Origin: SM1-50 sp964467345
Lineage (GTDB): Archaea; Thermoplasmatota; E2; DHVEG-1
DNA length: 48,181 bases
Direction: 5' to 3'
Assembly: GCA_964467345.1 (NCBI GenBank)
Contig: CAYXPY010000014.1
Coordinates: 1 to 48,181, forward strand
Shown: positions 7,713-15,063 of the stretch, piece after piece
Position numbering within the stretch: position 1 is the stretch's first letter
Layout: each line of letters starts with the position of its first letter
Made by a program: the position numbers and the translations under genes
Notes under the pieces: generated by a model
Told to the model about the DNA's origin: nothing
Seen by the model: only the letters and a program-made list of their open reading frames with translations
Databases searched by the model: none

Positions 7713-9656
7713 ATGAGAAAGAAACAACACTATTTTTTTATCTTCATGCTAGTCATCGCCACGACAGCACCTATCGTTGCCTCTCTTGACCTAAAGACTC
7801 TGACTCCGATGACACCGTTGGATGTCACGGGATTGATGACAAGGACAGATTGGAACGAGACACAAAAACTGCTTGCCTCTGATGGATCGACAGGCGATAT
7901 CTTCGGTCGTTTTATGTCTCTCTCGGGTGATACCCTCCTTATCGGAGCGCACTGTAATGATGATCTTGGTCCAGACTCTGGGTCAGCCTACGTCTTCGTC
8001 CGCAATGGTGATACTTGGGCGCAACAAGCAAAACTGCTTGCCTCAGACGGTGCAGGAGGAGATTATTTCGGCTGGTCTGTCTCCTTAGATGGAAACACAG
8101 CGATTATTGGGGCAATAGCCGACGACGACAATGGCGCCCAATCGGGATCTGCATACATCTTCACCCGTGGCGGTACGACTTGGACCCAACAGGCGAAGCT
8201 GACAGCATCAGACGGAGCGACGGGTGATTCCTTTGGGTATTCAGTTTCTCTGTCTGGTGAGACCGCCATCGTCGGTGCCCCTGAAGATGACGATCAAGGA
8301 GACTATACAGGCTCTGCATACGTGTTCATCCGAACAGGAGCCACTTGGTCGCAGCAGGCAAAACTGGTTCCCACCGGAGCTGCTGCACAGGACTACACAG
8401 GATCAGCAGTGTTCGTTGATGGTAATACTGCCCTCATCGGGGCTCCTTATGATGATGATAATGGGGCCGATACTGGGACTGTGTATGCATTCACCCGGTC
8501 AGGTACCACCTGGACACAGCAAGCAAAATTGTTTTCATCTGACAGTTCCTTGGCATCAGGTTTTGGGAGTTCTCTGTCTTTTTCCAATGAAACCGCTCTT
8601 ATCGGGGCATCATCAGACAACGACAACGGAATAGACGCTGGAGCGGCATATGTGTTCGTGCGGACAGGGACGACGTGGGCTCAGCAAGCAAAATTACTGA
8701 CCTCCGATGGTGAGATGTATGATTATTTCGGTTCTTCAACTTCAATTTCTGGGGACGTCGCTCTGATTGGAGCACCATTTGAGGATGATGCAGGTAACTC
8801 CGCTGGATCAGCTTATGTATTCGTACGGACTGGGACGACATGGGCTGAAGAGGAAAAACTACTCGGCTCCGATGGAACAGATATGGACTGGTTCGGAGGT
8901 TCAGTCAGTGTTGAGGGTCTCACTGCGTTTGTCAGCGCCTATGGCCATGATGCAAACGGCGATGAATCCGGGTGCGCATATCTCTTCCTAGGCGAGGTGA
9001 GTAATGAACCTCCTCTGGCTGATTTTTCCTGGTCACCTGAGACCGCCTGTCCCGGTCAACCTGTCTTTTTTGATGCGTCAGCCAGTACAGACCCGGATGG
9101 CGTTATCACTCTCTATGAATGGGATTGGGAAAACGATGCAGTCTACGATGAATCCTATGCGATTCCGACAGCTACACATGCCTGGGATACTATCGGTGAG
9201 TTTACGGTCACCTTGCGGGTCACGGATAATGATGGAGCAGTTGCAACGCATTCAGCTGCTCTTACGATTAATCCGAATCATTCTCCTAATACCCCGACCA
9301 TCCAAGGACCGTCCGAAGGGAGATTTGGGACTCCCACGCAGTACAACTTCACTGCGACCGACCCTGATGGACATGACCTCTGCTATTTGATTGACTGGGA
9401 TGATTCGACTGCCACTGATTGGATCGGACCCTATGCCTCTGGAGAGACGATTGTCCAGTCGCATACCTGGTCAAAACGGGGTACCTATACGATAAAAGCC
9501 AAGGTGAAGGATTACACAGGAAATGAAAGTGCTTGGGGGACGCTTACCATCAAAATGCCTTGTTCATACGATCTGCCATTCCAGGTGTTCTGGGGAAAAT
9601 TCTTTGCAGTATTTCCTTTTGCATTCCCTGTGTTACGGTATCTGTTCAGACTCTAA
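7713..9656 (+). CDS. secreted FG-GAP repeat / PKD domain protein with FP-type C-terminal tail
   Basis: 647 residues. Signal peptide (residues 1-24), then seven FG-GAP-like repeats of 55 residues (about 49-430), each with the pattern KLxASDG...FGxSVSLSG...IGAxxDDDNG...GSAYVF; the acidic turns suggest Ca binding in a beta propeller. Then a classical PKD domain (about 433-520, PPLADFSWSP to AALTI), and a second PKD-like domain (about 528-615) ending ESAWGTLTIKMP. The last 30 residues form a hydrophobic amphipathic tail ending FPFAFPVLRYLFRL. There is no catalytic domain, so an adhesin or surface-binding role is inferred. GGGGA lies 9 nt before the ATG. Confidence 0.9.
   Translation: MRKKQHYFFIFMLVIATTAPIVASLDLKTLTPMTPLDVTGLMTRTDWNETQKLLASDGSTGDIFGRFMSLSGDTLLIGAHCNDDLGPDSGSAYVFVRNGDTWAQQAKLLASDGAGGDYFGWSVSLDGNTAIIGAIADDDNGAQSGSAYIFTRGGTTWTQQAKLTASDGATGDSFGYSVSLSGETAIVGAPEDDDQGDYTGSAYVFIRTGATWSQQAKLVPTGAAAQDYTGSAVFVDGNTALIGAPYDDDNGADTGTVYAFTRSGTTWTQQAKLFSSDSSLASGFGSSLSFSNETALIGASSDNDNGIDAGAAYVFVRTGTTWAQQAKLLTSDGEMYDYFGSSTSISGDVALIGAPFEDDAGNSAGSAYVFVRTGTTWAEEEKLLGSDGTDMDWFGGSVSVEGLTAFVSAYGHDANGDESGCAYLFLGEVSNEPPLADFSWSPETACPGQPVFFDASASTDPDGVITLYEWDWENDAVYDESYAIPTATHAWDTIGEFTVTLRVTDNDGAVATHSAALTINPNHSPNTPTIQGPSEGRFGTPTQYNFTATDPDGHDLCYLIDWDDSTATDWIGPYASGETIVQSHTWSKRGTYTIKAKVKDYTGNESAWGTLTIKMPCSYDLPFQVFWGKFFAVFPFAFPVLRYLFRL
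7857..8990 (+). repeat. seven 165-bp FG-GAP coding repeats
   Basis: In-frame 55-codon units within the secreted protein. Six are close to full identity in spacing (QQAKL at the start, GTTW at the end); the seventh ends early at the PKD boundary. Nucleotide identity has largely decayed while spacing is exact, so the array is old and under structural constraint. Confidence 0.85.
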
Positions 9657-9731
9657 GAATCAACCCTTTTTTTCTTTTTTTTTTCTTTTAAAAAGATGTA
9701 TTTTGAGATATCCTCATTTGCGTTAACGCTT

Positions 9732-10694
9732 CTACCGGTTGATTTGGTATCGTAGGTCTGCAAGGATTCCATCATCAAGGTCCTGCTCAGCTTCTTCGCC
9801 GAAAATGTAGGGATAATACTCCTCAAGATGTCTGAGATGGTACTGGAACCATGCGGTGAAGTATTTCCGTGAGATGTTGTGTTGCTGTTCAACTGTGATG
9901 CCTGGTGGGTTGTCAATGCCCCATCGTTGTGCAAGCTCTGCGTAGTGCTCGTCGATGTACCCGACATGGTTTCCGCCAGTGATTGCCAGATATTCTTTTG
10001 TGGTGTTATTCGTAAGATGCTCCGTGTACAGTTCCAGGACAGTGTATGGTGGGACTAATTTGTCCTCTGTTCCGACTTGCAGTTGGATGGGCACAGTGAT
10101 GTTCCGTGCAGCAGCATGCACCTTGGGGAAACCTGCTGGGGCAAGGGCGACTGATGCATCGATACGAGAACCTGCAGTCCCAGTCGCCTCGACGCATCCT
10201 CCGCCACCCATGGATAAGCCGATGGCGCCCCATGTCTCTCCATCCAGGAGATGGTATAGGGTTGAGAAACGACGTTCGTTCTGTTTCAATAAAGCGTTCA
10301 CCCCACCAAGGAATCCGTGTGCCCATTGCGTGGTGTCCCATGACAACCGGCGGGGCGGAGTAAAGCAGAGTGTCACGTATCCATGGGACGTCAGATGTTC
10401 AGGGATCCAGGTGATTTGGGATTCGGATCCAGCAAATCCGTTCGCAACCACGATACCTGGGTAGGGTGCCGCGGTGCTGTCTGCAGGTGCACGCCACCCG
10501 TCGGTGGTGGCAGGGTAGCGGATGACCGCCCGGTAGATCCCATAGGGCGGAGCAAAGAACCAGATTTTGCAGGAGCCGATATGGTACGGGCCTAGTTGAT
10601 CTGGTGACAGACAGGATGCTTGGACCAAAGGACCTGAGATGCAAATGCCTAGGAGTATCACCAGAGAGCAGAATACTGTTGAGTAGTTATTCAT
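9732..10694 (-). CDS. secreted cutinase/dienelactone hydrolase-like esterase
   Basis: 320 residues with a Sec signal peptide (about 1-27, cleaved near VQASC). Alpha/beta hydrolase fold. The nucleophile elbow is GLSMGGGG (Ser161), acid Asp211 in GTEDKLVPP and His243 in GGNHVGYID; the oxyanion loop is VANGFAG at about 83-89. The SMGGGG elbow and loop are shared with cutinase-type polyester hydrolases and secreted dienelactone-hydrolase relatives. Cys28 and Cys42 could form a disulfide. The natural substrate is probably a polymer or lipid ester in detritus (inference). It ends 75 nt from the convergent FG-GAP gene. Confidence 0.85.
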   Translation of the reverse strand: MNNYSTVFCSLVILLGICISGPLVQASCLSPDQLGPYHIGSCKIWFFAPPYGIYRAVIRYPATTDGWRAPADSTAAPYPGIVVANGFAGSESQITWIPEHLTSHGYVTLCFTPPRRLSWDTTQWAHGFLGGVNALLKQNERRFSTLYHLLDGETWGAIGLSMGGGGCVEATGTAGSRIDASVALAPAGFPKVHAAARNITVPIQLQVGTEDKLVPPYTVLELYTEHLTNNTTKEYLAITGGNHVGYIDEHYAELAQRWGIDNPPGITVEQQHNISRKYFTAWFQYHLRHLEEYYPYIFGEEAEQDLDDGILADLRYQINR

Positions 10695-10929
10695 ATCAAC
10701 ACCATCATCATCGATGTCAATAGATATTATAATCTGTATTTAATATATTCTGATACGGTGTTTGTTAGGGGATGTGTTGTCTGACTTTGATGGTGAATCG
10801 AGATTAACGCTGTTTTTTTTCAGAGCGATACCATTTTTTTCCATATTTCTTCCTAAATCCATGGATCATACCAAAAAAATAATTCATTTCTTCGCAAACC
10901 TTATATGTCGCATTGCTGTGTTTCTCTGC

Positions 10930-11277
10930 ATGAACGCCGAGGTTGATAATTATATTAGCAAGCAAAAATCACCGCAGAAAGAAATCTGCGCGCGACTCCG
11001 CAGTATCATCCTCTCAACGATTCCAGGGATCCGTGAGGAGCTGAAAGTGGGTGTCCCTTGTTATGGTTGTTCGACGGTTGACTCGTGTGGGAAGTTTTAT
11101 ATTGCTGCACTGAAGGACCATGTGAATTTGGGTTTTTCCCTCCAGGGTTTGACAAAGGAGCAGCAAGGTCTCTTTGAAGGCAGCGGGAAGACCATGAAGC
11201 ATGTGAAGGTGTATTCCCTAGATGATATCGATGAGCAGCGTATTGTCAAATTGCTGCAGATGGTACAGGGAAAATAG
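10930..11277 (+). CDS. DUF1801 (YdhG-like) small protein
   Basis: 115 residues from ATG 10930. A longer in-frame start at 10762 would add 56 residues unlike the family. A TATA (CCTTATATGT near 10898-10907) lies about 27 nt before 10930, fitting a leaderless transcript. The sequence shows the DUF1801 pattern: an N-terminal helix with ARLRSIILSTIPGIREELKVGVPCYG, then FYIAALKDHVNLGFS and a C-terminal helix. The fold is used for small-ligand or iron binding in relatives; function unknown. Confidence 0.82.
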   Translation: MNAEVDNYISKQKSPQKEICARLRSIILSTIPGIREELKVGVPCYGCSTVDSCGKFYIAALKDHVNLGFSLQGLTKEQQGLFEGSGKTMKHVKVYSLDDIDEQRIVKLLQMVQGK

Positions 11278-11380
11278 GAGTATCTGAGGTCAGCGCTGGG
11301 TTTCATACGAGTGGATGTATGGTTAATTCGGTGTGATGGTAAATCAATGGAATGTCTTTTTTTTGAATGGTTGGGGAAAA

Positions 11381-11391
11381 AGATTTATGTA
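11381..11391 (+). promoter_or_regulatory. TATA promoter of small RNA copy A
   Basis: AGATTTATGTA ends 23 nt before the RNA core. The identical 11-mer occurs before copy B at 12611-12621 with nearly the same spacing, so it is very likely the promoter. Confidence 0.6.
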
Positions 11392-11414
11392 TCAGGTTTT
11401 CTATTTGTTGCCTA

Positions 11415-11490
11415 TGGGGTCTGGCCTGTTCTAAAAGATAATTTTTTTCATCATTATCTTTCCTCCCAGACTATACAAAACCAGGCCCCA
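11415..11490 (+). ncRNA. structured small RNA, CCTCCCAG family, copy A
   Basis: A 76-nt core. A 10-bp outer stem joins TGGGGTCTGG (11415-11424) to CCAGGCCCCA (11481-11490), with one G-U pair possible only on this strand. Inside is a 9-bp hairpin AAAGATAAT/ATTATCTTT; its 3' side runs into the segment CTTTCCTCCCAGA (11458-11470), conserved in copies B (12644) and C (21972, complement). T-rich sequence follows the stem, as expected for archaeal termination. No reading frame spans it convincingly. Function unknown; the unpaired CCTCCC could pair with Shine-Dalgarno-like leaders (inference). Confidence 0.72.
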
Positions 11491-11521
11491 TCTATCATTT
11501 TCATTTCAGTGTTTTTTATCA

Positions 11522-11743
11522 TCAATGCATCATCAAGAAGCACAGTGCAAGTGATTTTGCTTTTTGTACCGCTTCTTTTTGATTCATCCCCTCTCTTATG
11601 TTTTCGAAATATGCTTCAACAAAGACTTTTTTTACTTGCTGGATTTTTTTTTCATCACCGTTTTTGTTCAGCAGTCGAGCAAATTCTTTGAACCATTCTA
11701 TCGTAAGTTCTTGTTGAGTTGAAGTATCTTGCCTCGCCCACAT
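11522..11743 (-). CDS. small hypothetical helical protein
   Basis: 73 residues starting MWARQDTSTQQELTIEW. Charged, helical composition (KEFARLLNKNGDEKKIQQVKKVFVEAYFENIREGM) with no membrane segment. A TATA-like AAATATAAG lies about 30 nt before the ATG on the minus strand, consistent with leaderless expression. No family recognised. Converges on the small RNA copy A, with which its 3' end is only 31 nt apart. Confidence 0.55.
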   Translation of the reverse strand: MWARQDTSTQQELTIEWFKEFARLLNKNGDEKKIQQVKKVFVEAYFENIREGMNQKEAVQKAKSLALCFLMMH

Positions 11744-11963
11744 GTGTGTTATACTTTCTTATTGCTTATATTTACCATTTTTCAAGACAACTGTCAAAAT
11801 GCCATAATAACATGTCTTGTCTGGTGGGAACGCTGTCGATGCTTCTTTCATTGACCGTGATCAAACAGACACTGATTCTTTTTTTTCAAATAAGAGTTTC
11901 AATACAATAGAATGAACATCTTTCTCTGTGTAAATAGGTGTTTCTTGGATACAAAGCACTTGT

Positions 11964-11979
11964 TCAAAACATTTATATG
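11964..11979 (+). promoter_or_regulatory. TATA-box promoter for the 12029 gene
   Basis: TCAAAACATTTATATG closely matches the promoter before 7713. The start codon at 12029 is about 50 nt downstream, leaving room for the GGGGGAGGAATT ribosome-binding site. Confidence 0.6.
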
Positions 11980-12028
11980 AAACAAGGACATATTAGTCTC
12001 TGACCCTATGATATGGGGGAGGAATTAT

Positions 12029-12325
12029 ATGAGAAAAATATTGTGTGTGGGAAGCCTGTTGGCAGCATTGCTTGTGATGATGGTGCCACTGGTCTCTGCT
12101 GTTGAGTTCAAGACCATTGAAACACAATTGAACAACCCAATCATTCAAGGCATCACGCCTCAAAACCTAAAAAAGGAATCAGATGATCCTCAGCCAAAGA
12201 CGATCATCATCCTGACGCTCCTCATCTTGTTTTTGAAACTTGTTCGCTTTGTCCTCAGTAAGCTGAAGGTCTCAAACATCTTCTTTGCATTGTTCTTGTT
12301 GTGGGTCTTCAACCTCTTTAGTTAG
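12029..12325 (+). CDS. small secreted or membrane hypothetical protein
   Basis: 98 residues from ATG 12029 (an upstream in-frame ATG at 12008 lies before the ribosome-binding site and is rejected). An N-terminal signal sequence MRKILCVGSLLAALL to about residue 24, a hydrophilic 40-residue stretch, then two hydrophobic segments (TIIILTLLILFLKLVRFVL and NIFFALFLLWVFNLF) at the C-terminus. The leader contains GGGGGAGGAATT, the strongest Shine-Dalgarno match near the small RNA genes and exactly complementary to TTCCTCCC in RNA copies A and B that flank this gene. Function unknown. Confidence 0.65.
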   Translation: MRKILCVGSLLAALLVMMVPLVSAVEFKTIETQLNNPIIQGITPQNLKKESDDPQPKTIIILTLLILFLKLVRFVLSKLKVSNIFFALFLLWVFNLFS

Positions 12326-12610
12326 TTCCGTCTGTTGCTTTCTTCTCTTTTTTTCTTTCCGATGGTCCTGCTGGTAGGCAGCACCTAGAAAAAAAGGGAA
12401 GGCTGGATGAAAGGAGGGGCGGAAAGGTTTGTCGGGCGCTGAAGCAGAGATCTTTTTCGTCCCCAGCGGTAACACGATACAAGAGCTTCTATGCACTCAA
12501 TATAATAAAATATCAAATTTTTGTGAAAAATGTTACAAAGAATAGTCCAATGGCCTTTCCTCCAATCGGTAAGAGAGTAATATGTTACGTTAAAAGTGGG
12601 GTCTAAGGGA
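12326..12610 (+). other. intergenic stretch with a possible minus-strand transcript
   Basis: No convincing gene. On the minus strand a TATA-like ATTTTATTATATTG (about 12500) is followed by a region with GCTGG and CCAGC arms, a CCTTTCC...CTCC segment and a T-tract after CCTTCCC, loosely resembling the small RNA family but without the strong outer stem. Treated as unproven. Confidence 0.3.
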
Positions 12611-12621
12611 AGATTTATGTA
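12611..12621 (+). promoter_or_regulatory. TATA promoter of small RNA copy B
   Basis: AGATTTATGTA, identical to that before copy A and 22 nt from the RNA core. Confidence 0.6.
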
Positions 12622-12643
12622 CTAGAAAAGCATATAATATTAT

Positions 12644-12720
12644 GGGGGTCTGACCTTTCCTAATAAGAAAGCTTTTCGAATTCAAACCTTTCCTCCCAGA
12701 ATTTTAAACACCAGACCCCC
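12644..12720 (+). ncRNA. structured small RNA, CCTCCCAG family, copy B
   Basis: A 77-nt core. A perfect 9-bp outer stem joins GGGGGTCTG (12644-12652) to CAGACCCCC (12712-12720); compared with copies A and C several pairs differ on both sides but stay complementary. A weaker inner hairpin (GAAAG with CTTTC) leads into CCTTTCCTCCCAGA (12687-12700). It is followed by TTCCCTTTTC, a likely termination tract. The next gene starts 110 nt downstream with its own TATA, so a separate transcript is more likely than a leader. Confidence 0.75.
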
Positions 12721-12829
12721 TTCCCTTTTCACTACAACTCATCAGGTAATTCCTCTGGCGTGTAGACTCTACACCTTTCTCTTCTTCAGAAGTTTTTAGT
12801 ACAACCACGCCATCCTTTTTGTGATTACA

Positions 12830-14923
12830 ATGCCACCGACCAAAACCAAAAAGAACAGACTGTCGACTGAACTGAGTCCGTACTTACAGCAACACGCGAC
12901 AAACCCCGTGGACTGGTACCCCTGGGGTGATGAGGCGTTCCAAAAAGCAAAAGAACAAGACAAACCCATTTTTCTTTCCATAGGTTATGCAACCTGCCAC
13001 TGGTGCCATGTTATGGCACATGAATCCTTTGAAGACCAAGACGTAGCAAAGATGCTCAACGACGCCTTCATCTGCATCAAAGTCGACCGGGAAGAACGAC
13101 CCGATATCGACACCATCTACATGAAAGTCTGCTACCTGCTCACCGGCTCTGGTGGATGGCCACTGACCATCATCATGACCCCTGAGAAGAAACCATTTTT
13201 CGCGGCGACCTATCTGCCAAAGACGACACGGTTTGGCAGGAAAGGCATCATAGAGCTTACAGAGCAGATAACAACTCTCTGGCAGAACCAGAAAGCCTCT
13301 CTCACCACCACTGCAGATACGATAGTTACGGCACTATCAAACCAGCAATCATCTGAAAAATCGATGAAACATCTTGATCAAAAGACATTGGATCAAGCCT
13401 ACGAACAACTCGTCGCTGTCTTTGATGAACATTACGGTGGATTCTCTGCTGCTCCGAAGTTTCCCACACCACATCATGTGCTCTTCCTGCTCCGCTATTG
13501 GAAAAGGACTCACGACCGCTATGCTCTAACCATGGTCGAACGGACACTTGAACAGATGCGACTTGGGGGGATCTTCGATCAGATCGGTTATGGGTTCCAT
13601 CGGTATGCCACCGACCGAGAATGGAACATCCCTCACTTTGAAAAAATGCTCTACGATCAAGCTCTCCTCCTCATGGCATACACAGAAGCCTATCAAGTGA
13701 CACGGAACCCCTTGTATCGTCAGGTCGTCTTGGAGATCGCCACGTATGTCGCACGGGATATGACCTCCCCGCAGGGTGGTTTTTACAGTGCGCAGGACGC
13801 AGACAGCGAAGGAGAGGAAGGGAAGTATTACACCTGGACGACCAAAGAACTTGAAAAACTCCTTTCCACAGAAGATTTCCTCCTGGCAACAGAGCTTTTC
13901 AATATCCCTAAGAAACAGGAACATCAGAGAGAGGCAGAAGGACAAACCTCCGCTCGCCATATCCTGTCTCATCAGCGGTCATTTCAGGAATCAACCGAGT
14001 TTCTTGGCTTAAGCGAAGAGCAGCTGACAGCAAAGCTACATCAGATTACTTCAACCGTATACCATGCTCGGATAAAGAGAATACCGCCTTTGAAGGATGA
14101 TAAAATCCTATCCGATTGGAACGGGCTTATGATCGCGGCACTAGCGAAGGCAGGTGTGGTCTTCGAAGAACAGACCTACGTCGAAATGGCGATACACGCA
14201 GCAGCGTTCCTTAGAAAACACATGATTCACAAAAACGGGGGGATCCTGCATCGGTTCAGAAACAACACCGCAGGGATTCCAGGGTTTGCTGATGATTACG
14301 CGTTCTCAATCTGGGGCTTTATTGAGTTATACCAAGCGACCTTCGATATAGACTATCTGGAAACAGCTCTTCTGCTCAACCAATATTTCAGTAAACATTT
14401 CTGGGACGAGGTGCAGAAAGGATTCTTCTTCGCAGAATCAACAGAGTCCGCTTTCCCAGCGACAAAGGAATGGTATGATGGGGCACTTCCCTCTGCAAAC
14501 TCTGTTGCGACCTTAAATCTTCTGCGTCTTGGGCGACTGACTGCAAATACGACATTTGAGGACATGGCTTCTTCCCTACTTCAATCTGCAGCGAACCATA
14601 TCCTCTCAAATCCTTCGGGATATACATATTTTCTGACTTGTGTTGATTTTGTGTTAGGTCCCTCTCAAGAAATTGTGGTTGTCGGTAATCGAAAGGGAAA
14701 AGATACGCAAGAATTTCTGACACAGATCCACCAGTCTTTTCTCCCAAGTACTGTTGTTATCGTCCTTCCTCCAAACCCTGCTGCGCCACAATATCAACGG
14801 GTCTTTCCGTTTTCCTTGCAGTATACGCAAGTGAACAAGAAAGTTACCGTCTATGTGTGTTCAAATTATCACTGTGAGCAACCAATAACCCCGAGTGAAG
14901 CGTTGAAAAAACTTCTCATATAG
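12830..14923 (+). CDS. DUF255 thioredoxin-fold / glycosidase-like protein (YyaL, SSP411 type)
   Basis: About 697 residues. The N-terminal DUF255 domain starts NRLSTELSPYLQQHATNPVDW and has a thioredoxin-like active site ATCHWCH (Cys59 and Cys62 counted from the GTG at 12821), followed by DREERPDID and GGWPLTIIMTP. The rest is an (alpha/alpha) toroid like six-hairpin glycosidases (GGIFDQIGYGFHRYATD; DGALPSANSVA). Widespread and conserved; the biochemical role is unclear (redox or sugar-related). ATG 12830 is chosen over GTG 12821; a TTTTTAGTAC element about 30 nt upstream indicates a leaderless start. Length agrees with the family. Confidence 0.93.
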   Translation: MPPTKTKKNRLSTELSPYLQQHATNPVDWYPWGDEAFQKAKEQDKPIFLSIGYATCHWCHVMAHESFEDQDVAKMLNDAFICIKVDREERPDIDTIYMKVCYLLTGSGGWPLTIIMTPEKKPFFAATYLPKTTRFGRKGIIELTEQITTLWQNQKASLTTTADTIVTALSNQQSSEKSMKHLDQKTLDQAYEQLVAVFDEHYGGFSAAPKFPTPHHVLFLLRYWKRTHDRYALTMVERTLEQMRLGGIFDQIGYGFHRYATDREWNIPHFEKMLYDQALLLMAYTEAYQVTRNPLYRQVVLEIATYVARDMTSPQGGFYSAQDADSEGEEGKYYTWTTKELEKLLSTEDFLLATELFNIPKKQEHQREAEGQTSARHILSHQRSFQESTEFLGLSEEQLTAKLHQITSTVYHARIKRIPPLKDDKILSDWNGLMIAALAKAGVVFEEQTYVEMAIHAAAFLRKHMIHKNGGILHRFRNNTAGIPGFADDYAFSIWGFIELYQATFDIDYLETALLLNQYFSKHFWDEVQKGFFFAESTESAFPATKEWYDGALPSANSVATLNLLRLGRLTANTTFEDMASSLLQSAANHILSNPSGYTYFLTCVDFVLGPSQEIVVVGNRKGKDTQEFLTQIHQSFLPSTVVIVLPPNPAAPQYQRVFPFSLQYTQVNKKVTVYVCSNYHCEQPITPSEALKKLLI

Positions 14924-15063
14924 CAGATGGTTTCGGTTTTTTTTCCCCGTCTGAATACATCAAGAGAAATCGACAATCGTCGTAATTATTATCATAAATT
15001 TAATATATGGGGTAAAACATATGAAAAAAATGGGATAGGAATAAAAAAAGGAGAAGGAACAAG

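Noticed and set aside
10762..10929. 56-residue N-terminal extension of the DUF1801 protein
   Set aside because: Unlike the family, Phe-rich, and the TATA box lies inside it.
12272..12496. 74-codon minus-strand frame antisense to the 12029 gene
   Set aside because: Overlaps a better-supported gene with signal peptide, promoter and ribosome-binding site; its composition is shadow-like.
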